This document shows positions 33,212 to 38,065 of a stretch of DNA of 38,065 bases, in pieces. The first letter of the stretch is position 1. The number at the start of each line of letters is the position of its first letter. Source of the DNA: Desulfosporosinus metallidurans (GTDB lineage: Bacteria > Bacillota > Desulfitobacteriia > Desulfitobacteriales > Desulfitobacteriaceae); assembly GCF_001936615.1 (NCBI RefSeq), contig NZ_MLBF01000044.1, positions 1-38,065 of the forward strand, given 5' to 3'. Both the position numbers and the translations under genes were made by a program. The notes beneath the pieces were generated by a model. It was not told the origin of the DNA. It searched no databases and saw only the letters and a program-made list of their open reading frames with translations.

Positions 33212-33275
33212 TTGACTGTCAAGTAGATAAAACATTGCTCAAAATTGATACACTGTTCAAAATTGTAACGTTACA
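33212..33275. promoter_or_regulatory. Candidate enhancer sites for the sigma-54 activator
   Basis: About 140-200 bp upstream of the -24/-12 promoter, the distance expected for an upstream activating sequence, are two perfect palindromes, TTGACTGTCAA (33212-33222) and TGTAACGTTACA (33264-33275). Between them is a direct repeat TCAAAATTG at 33239-33247 and 33257-33265 with an 18-bp period. Confidence 0.5.
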
Positions 33276-33291
33276 TTTTTGACAGCCAAAT

Positions 33292-33330
33292 ATAAAGAGC
33301 TCTTCGATAACTTCGAAAGAGCTCTTTATG
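33292..33330 (-). terminator. Strong hairpin after the sigma-54 activator gene
   Basis: A 13-bp perfect stem (ATAAAGAGCTCTT/AAGAGCTCTTTAT) with an inner CGA/TCG pair lies 55-93 bp beyond the activator stop. The T-run after it is poor (ATATTTGG), so termination is likely but not certain. Confidence 0.6.
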
Positions 33331-33384
33331 ACAAAAAGGTCGTATGTTTTAACTATAAAATTTTCCCATTGCTCTGACAACCAT

Positions 33385-35337
33385 TTAAGTATTTGGGATG
33401 GCAATGTGGTACTTTTTTAGTTTTCGGTAAAGTGTATTACGGGCGATGCCTAACTCTGAAGCGCAATAAGTAATATTCCAACTTGCCTTTTCTAGGGTCT
33501 CAATGATTAGCTTCTTCTCCAACTCCCCCATCGAGGAGACATTGTTTTTGGCCTTCGCAGGTGGTTCGCCTAAGCTTTGTAATGACTCCGGTAAATGTTC
33601 GATCGTAATGATTCGTCCCTTTGCTATGGTCACAGCACGTTCAATGGCATTAGAAAGTTCGCGGACATTTCCCGGCCAAGCATAGTTCTCTAACGCTTCA
33701 GCAGCTTTTCTATCAAGTTCACATAACGGTAACTGGAGCATCTGCGAAAATTTATAGATATAATAATCTACTAAGAGTAGGATATCTCCTTTTCTGTGAC
33801 GTAAAGGAGGCACCGAAATATTAATAACGTTTAGGCGGTAGTACAGATCTTCCCGAAAATTACCCCTCTGAACTTCTTCCTTCAAATCTCTATTGGTTGC
33901 TGCAATCACTCTAATGGTAACCGCAATTGACTTAAATCCCCCTATGCGAACAACTTGTTTCTCTTGAAGTACTCGTAATAAAGATACTTGCGTCTCTAAT
34001 GGCATGTCCCCAACTTCATCCAAGAAAATCGTACCTTCGTTGGCCAACTCGAATTTACCTGGCCGGCCCCCTCGCTTTGCCCCGGTAAATGCGCCTTCTT
34101 CATATCCGAAAAGTTCACTCTCAATAAGATCTCGCGGGATGGCTGCACAGTTAATGGCAACAAATGGGCCATGACTGACCGGGCTAGCATTGTGTAAAGC
34201 TTGGGCAAACATTTCTTTACCCGTGCCGCTCTCGCCCTGTAAGTAGATTGAGGACATGCTATCTGCAACAGCTTTAGCCACTTGGATACTTTGTTGTAGT
34301 GACGCGCTTTGTCCAATAATGTCTTCGAACGTAAAATGTGCTCTTGCCCCAACTATTTTATTAACTAAGCGGTGTACATTTTTTATTTCCCGAAGGATTA
34401 CCACACCACCACAGACTTCATGGTTTTTGTCAATAATAGGTTGACCTGAAAACAAAAAGCGTGCCTGCCCGCATCCTATGTCGAGGGAAATCTCGCGGTC
34501 AATAATCGTACGTCCTTCATTAAGCATTTCAGCTGAAATATATGAGTTTTTTAAAAAATCGCCAATCATTTGACCCTTGTAACTCTCAGAGTTAATATGC
34601 AAAATTTTATACGCAACCGGATTCAACTTGGTAATTCTTCCTGCTTCATCAAAAGAGATAAGTCCCTCAGACATAGACTGCAAAATAGCATTAACATTAT
34701 TATAAGCTCGAACAATCTCCGCATTCGCGGATTCCAAGCGCAATAAATTCTCGATTGCTTCGGCTGCTGCGACGACCATCCCTAATGTATGAGCGTGAGC
34801 ATGATGATAATCTCCAGAAACATCTAGAATTCCTATCATTTCGCCGTGTTCTCCCCTGATCGGTGCCCCTGAACAAGTAATCCCATGGTTCATTCGGGAA
34901 AAATGCTCTGTCGCAAAAACTTGAAGTGGTTTTTCCTCAATTTTCACTAGGCCCATAGCATTCGTTCCTTTGCTCTCTTCACCCCAGAATTCACCAATTT
35001 GAAAATTACTATTTTGATCTAAGATAGCTTGATCTCCTAAAAGCTCAAGTATACAGGCCTCATGATCAAGTAAAAGAACAACGAAGCCAGAACCTTTTAC
35101 CAACTGAAAAAGTCTCTCTAAAAAAGGTTTAGCCACTTTAATAAGCTTTCGATTAGCTTTTATCCGAATCTCTATCTCGTATTCGGAAGCTCGTGAGGTA
35201 CAAATCACTTCCGGGTTCAGATTCCTCGCCAGGCAACGTTGCCAAGAGGACTTGATTATGGGATTTATCTGGGCTATCGTACTATTAGTAATCCCCTTTA
35301 TAACAAAATCTTCCCAAGCTTGGTATAAATGTTGAAT
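33385..35337 (-). CDS. Sigma-54-dependent transcriptional activator (GAF-PAS-AAA+-Fis)
   Basis: An AcoR/DhaR-type enhancer-binding protein. Counting from a GTG at 35208: GAF-type sensor at about 20-160, PAS domain at 165-280, AAA+ domain with Walker A GESGTGKE at 325-332, the sigma-54 contact GAFTGA at 372-377, and a C-terminal Fis-type helix-turn-helix (NITYCASELGIARNTLYRKLKKY). Typical family sequence continues 43 codons upstream of that GTG (YQAWEDFVIKG, SSWQRC, NLNPEV), so the true start is near 35337, an ATT after GAGGTGAT. It faces the sigma-54 promoter of DUF2193 and probably drives it; the ligand is unknown. Confidence 0.9.
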   Translation of the reverse strand: MQHLYQAWEDFVIKGITNSTIAQINPIIKSSWQRCLARNLNPEVICTSRASEYEIEIRIKANRKLIKVAKPFLERLFQLVKGSGFVVLLLDHEACILELLGDQAILDQNSNFQIGEFWGEESKGTNAMGLVKIEEKPLQVFATEHFSRMNHGITCSGAPIRGEHGEMIGILDVSGDYHHAHAHTLGMVVAAAEAIENLLRLESANAEIVRAYNNVNAILQSMSEGLISFDEAGRITKLNPVAYKILHINSESYKGQMIGDFLKNSYISAEMLNEGRTIIDREISLDIGCGQARFLFSGQPIIDKNHEVCGGVVILREIKNVHRLVNKIVGARAHFTFEDIIGQSASLQQSIQVAKAVADSMSSIYLQGESGTGKEMFAQALHNASPVSHGPFVAINCAAIPRDLIESELFGYEEGAFTGAKRGGRPGKFELANEGTIFLDEVGDMPLETQVSLLRVLQEKQVVRIGGFKSIAVTIRVIAATNRDLKEEVQRGNFREDLYYRLNVINISVPPLRHRKGDILLLVDYYIYKFSQMLQLPLCELDRKAAEALENYAWPGNVRELSNAIERAVTIAKGRIITIEHLPESLQSLGEPPAKAKNNVSSMGELEKKLIIETLEKASWNITYCASELGIARNTLYRKLKKYHIAIPNT

Positions 35338-35868
35338 ATATCATCACCTCACCTTTTTAACTTTTGGTAATACTCCGATAGTCGTATATATAGTACCGAA
35401 ACGTCTAGAGCTCGGTGAAGTCGCGTGAGAACAACCATTACCATAGGGAATATTAACCTTTGGGAAATCTGTCCAGAGGTTGATGGTGTAGTCCAATAAA
35501 AATACGGAAGTCTATAAAATGCCGAAGGTAAGAATGTATGTAGAACCTACTGACGAAATTTCGCATGAAGTGGTGAGTGTTGGATCTGATAGAAATGTCA
35601 GGACAACTATATGATTCCAGTGCCAGAAACCTATTTTTCATCTCAAAGGTTGTAGACTAAACCATATTTTTATTTTGAGAAGGCCCTTAAAAAGGGCTAA
35701 AAGCGAGTAATATTTATTCAATTTAGAGCGAAAAACGTATCAATTATACTTTCTGCACTGGAATCATATATGTAGGTAAATGAGGAAGATTAAAAATATC
35801 TTCTATAAAATAAAAATCCTTTCGATGTTTTTAAGCATCGAATATAAAATAAATACATGGAGTGGAAT
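35338..35868. other. Intergenic region, no supported gene
   Basis: About 530 bp. A possible minus-strand promoter for the activator gene is TTCACC-N18-TACTAT around 35383-35412. A short hairpin is near 35680-35700 and a 7-bp perfect hairpin (TTCGATG/CATCGAA) near 35821-35842. A 62-codon minus-strand frame at 35453-35641 has no recognisable domain or ribosome site and I leave it uncalled. Confidence 0.4.
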
Positions 35869-36031
35869 ATGGTGGAAAGCAAAAGATATCCGAAAGAATT
35901 TAAAAGATCAAATCTTAAGGGAACCTCAGGAAGTGGGTAACGCATTTCCCTGGCGCTAAGAAACATGGAATTAACGTTAAAGTGGTTTACTGATGGGGAT
36001 AAGGAATCCTAGCAAGTGATGCAAAATAGAT
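35869..36031 (+). pseudogene. Decayed IS3-family transposase orfA fragment
   Basis: Pieces of an IS3-type OrfA helix-turn-helix appear in successive frames: KRYPKEFKR in the first, EPQEVGNA in a second and AKKHGINVKVVY-W in a third, matching the usual order RYxxEFK...EVGN...ARKHGI...VYRW. At least two frameshifts and several stops show it is dead. An ATG with a GGAGTGG site marks its old start. The IS4 element begins right after it. Confidence 0.55.
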
Positions 36032-37690
36032 AGTTGATAGAAGTTTCGCACCCATAAAACAGCCTAAATTTCAGCCTAAAAAGAGACAGAAAAACAATGA
36101 AAATCCGCATGAACACTGGGTCTTTGGTATAATAAGATGCTAATCCAAATCAACCAAAAATGAGGTGTTATCATGCGGAAACCTATCAAAGAAATTGAAA
36201 ACGTACTCCAAAATCATGGTTATTCGATTAACAACATTATATATGAAGTTATGAAGACGTTCAAGCTTAAAACACTGTGCCGCCAAGTTGGCTTTCAAAA
36301 ACAGGCGGGCTACAGTACTTCGGAAATCCTCACGCTCATGTTAATGTTACCTCTAATGTTACTGAAAAGTGTCCATGCTTTATACAAAAGCGAATTTCAA
36401 AAGGTTACCACTATGAAAAAAGACTCCATCTATCGACTGAAAAACAGTGAAAAAATGCCGTGAAGATCGTTGCTACTCGCTATGGCCAAGCAATTTCAAC
36501 GATTGGTGAATCCTACGAACGAAGTCGCTGACAAGTCTGCTTTCATTTTGGATGATACGACTCACGCTAAGACAGGCCGAAGAATTGAACAGATCACCAA
36601 GGTTTGACCATGTTGCAGGAAAGAAAGGCAACAAATTAGGCTTTAAAAATCTAACACTTGGCTTATTCGACGGTAAAAGTTTGCTTCCTTTAGACTTAAC
36701 ACTTCAAGTAGAAAAGGCACTAAAAAAGGCTCGACACCGCAAAGAACGATTTAAAAAGAAACGGGACCCCAAATCTGCTGGGGCGAAACGCATCCAAGAA
36801 TGCCGCGTTAGCAAAATCACGAATGGTCTTGATATGCTGAAACGGGCAGTAAAACAGGGATTTCGGGCTAAATATGTACTTGTTGACAGCTGGTTCCTAT
36901 AGCAGCCACGAGTTTATTCAGACGGTTCGAGGATTGGGCAAAAAACCGATGCATTTGATCTGTGGGGTTCGGCAAGATGCGCGAAAGTATCTTTATAATG
37001 GGGATTCTCTCAATGCCAGTCAGTTAAAAACAGTCCTGAAAAACGAAGGAAACGAAAAACGCTGTCGGAAACGGAATATCCGTTATTTCGAGGTCCTCGT
37101 TGATTATGAAGGGATCGGGCAAGTCAAACTGTTTTTTTGCCGGTTTCCCTATCAGAAAAAATGGAGGTTGTTTCTCTCAACCGATACAACCCTCAGTTTA
37201 CTGAGCATGATGGAGATTTACAGCATCCGTTGGACCATAGAAGTCTTTTTTAAGGAAACTAAGCAGCACCTGAAACTAGGGACCTGTCAATCGAGGGATT
37301 TTGATGCTCAGATTGCCCATATAACAACCTGTTATCTTCTCTTTATTCTTCTGGCCTATTTTCGCCGAGTGAATGCCTATGACTCCCTAGATGGCTTATT
37401 TATTGAAATCAAAGACGAACTTATTGAGAAGAATGTAGCGGAACGACTCTGGGAATTATTTGATGATTTGCTGCAAGTGGTGATCACAAGCATCGTGGAC
37501 ATTTTGGAATTTAGGAATTCCGTTGAATATGAGATTTGAAAGAGCTATTTGAGAATTCTTTTCTTAATAACCAGCTAAAAGCCCCTGAAACGGCCAGTTA
37601 ATTGGTAATAATAAAAAGGAAATAATGGCATTAAGCTACCTGGAAATTAGAGAAACAGGGGTTTAGAGGGGTGCGAAACTTCAGTTGATA
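36032..37690 (+). mobile_element. Complete IS4-family insertion sequence with target duplication
   Basis: The element spans 36040-37682 (1643 bp). Its ends are 14-bp perfect inverted repeats, GAAGTTTCGCACCC on the left and its complement on the right. The 8-bp sequence AGTTGATA flanks both sides (36032-36039 and 37683-37690) as a target-site duplication. It carries one DDE transposase gene, now broken. The perfect duplication suggests insertion was fairly recent compared with the decayed IS3 piece beside it. Confidence 0.88.
36173..37539 (+). pseudogene. IS4-family DDE transposase, inactivated by three lesions
   Basis: The protein is readable in three pieces. The first (36173) ends at a TGA at 36461-36463 where homology continues in the same frame (probably a Trp codon). 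A one-base loss near 36601-36607 and a one-base gain near 36896-36901 break it twice more. The catalytic triad is visible: Asp in ILDDTTHAKTG, Asp in YVLVDSWF, and Glu in the YREK-type motif YSIRWTIEVFFKETKQHLKLG. Intact length would be about 455 residues. Sequencing error could explain single indels but hardly all three. Confidence 0.88.
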
Positions 37691-38065
37691 CCTTACATCG
37701 TCTAAAGAATTTCAGGTTAATATCTTGCAAGCATTGTACCACAAAACTTTTCGTTTATTATAGGTACTCAACTTTCGATCCTAGGGCTAACGCATCTGAA
37801 CAACCTTATTTAGATAATATATGATATTGCATAGAAAGCGTCAACGAGGAGTATAATGCCCTTTGGAGTAAGTTTGCCGCGCTGTCAATTCAAAAATAAC
37901 GGATGATCTTGCATACCGTTTTGAAGCAAATAATTTTCAGTCATTTATTTCCGGTATAGAGACTCCGTATTGGCTAACGGCAACTCGAAACGAAGACTCC
38001 AGCCGTGTGGATCGAACGGGTGGAACCCCGGCTCCCAGTCGAAACCCTAATCCAGTGTTCAGTAG
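37691..38065. other. Right-edge region without a recognised gene
   Basis: Sequence beyond the IS target duplication. One plus-strand frame is open from about 37883 to the window end (reading ...YRFEANNFQSFISGIETPYW... ), but has no clear start and no family I recognise. A second short frame (SVNEEYNALWSKFAALSIQK) ends near 37900. These may be remains of the older mobile element. Confidence 0.3.

Noticed and set aside
33219..33404. A 61-codon minus-strand frame behind the sigma-54 activator
   Set aside because: It overlaps the activator's end, the strong hairpin and the candidate enhancer sites; no ribosome site or homology seen.
36461..36463. Selenocysteine at the in-frame TGA of the IS4 transposase
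   Set aside because: The position looks like an ordinary Trp site away from catalytic residues, and the gene has two further frameshifts, so it is a simple nonsense mutation.
38000..38065. tRNA-like sequence at the right edge
   Set aside because: There is some GGATCGAAC-like content but no cloverleaf arms or acceptor stem can be built.
1..38065. CRISPR arrays or prophage
   Set aside because: No regularly spaced direct repeats and no phage structural or integrase genes were seen.

Overview
The window looks like chromosome of an anaerobic Firmicute of the Desulfosporosinus/Desulfitobacterium (Peptococcaceae) kind. The reasons are Clostridia-like protein sequences, strong AGGAGG-type ribosome binding sites, many TTG and GTG starts, an EutV/EutW-controlled ethanolamine operon and an LTA-synthase-type protein. 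Nearly every gene is on the minus strand. The assignment is inference from protein style only; there is no rRNA or other marker.

Layout, left to right (most transcription runs right to left). (1) 1-8255: ethanolamine utilisation operon, transcribed eutS-eutP-eutW-eutV-[attenuator]-permease-eutA-eutB-eutC and on into a gene cut by the left edge. (2) 8392-11796: an LtaS-type membrane phosphoglycerol transferase, a 0.5 kb non-coding element with REP-like inverted ends, and a Cof-type HAD phosphatase. (3) 12109-30520: a long archaeal-type C1 island for methanofuran (MFR) and tetrahydromethanopterin (H4MPT). It holds MFR synthesis genes (mfnB, D, E, F and a HisA-like gene), H4MPT synthesis genes (beta-RFAP synthase, DHPS-like protein, DmrB/AfpA-like flavoprotein, RimK-like and COG2232 ATP-grasp ligases, DUF447, CitG-like), and the pathway enzymes (mtdB, mch, ftr and formylmethanofuran dehydrogenase subunits D, B, A, C). 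(4) 30675-35337: an aquaporin, a DUF2193 protein otherwise typical of methanogens, and a sigma-54 activator next to a well-formed -24/-12 promoter in front of DUF2193. (5) 35338-38065: a decayed transposon area with an IS3-type remnant and a complete but inactivated IS4-family element with an 8-bp target duplication.

The standout is the formylmethanofuran dehydrogenase. Its B subunit is interrupted by an in-frame UGA exactly where the family has its metal-binding Cys (...PSSY-UGA-HGPG...), and the UGA is followed by tight hairpins at a spacing suitable for a bacterial SECIS. It also keeps the four-Cys iron-sulfur motif, and a separate FwdD-type pterin-binding subunit is present. So, unlike the Fhc complex of aerobic methylotrophs, which has lost its metal site, this looks like a true Sec-containing tungsten/molybdenum formylmethanofuran dehydrogenase in a bacterium. 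Together with Ftr, Mch and MtdB it would connect CO2/formyl-MFR to methylene-H4MPT. No formaldehyde-activating enzyme is seen. The enhancer-binding protein, sigma-54 promoter, DUF2193 and aquaporin upstream suggest regulated use of an unidentified C1 substrate; that last step is inference.
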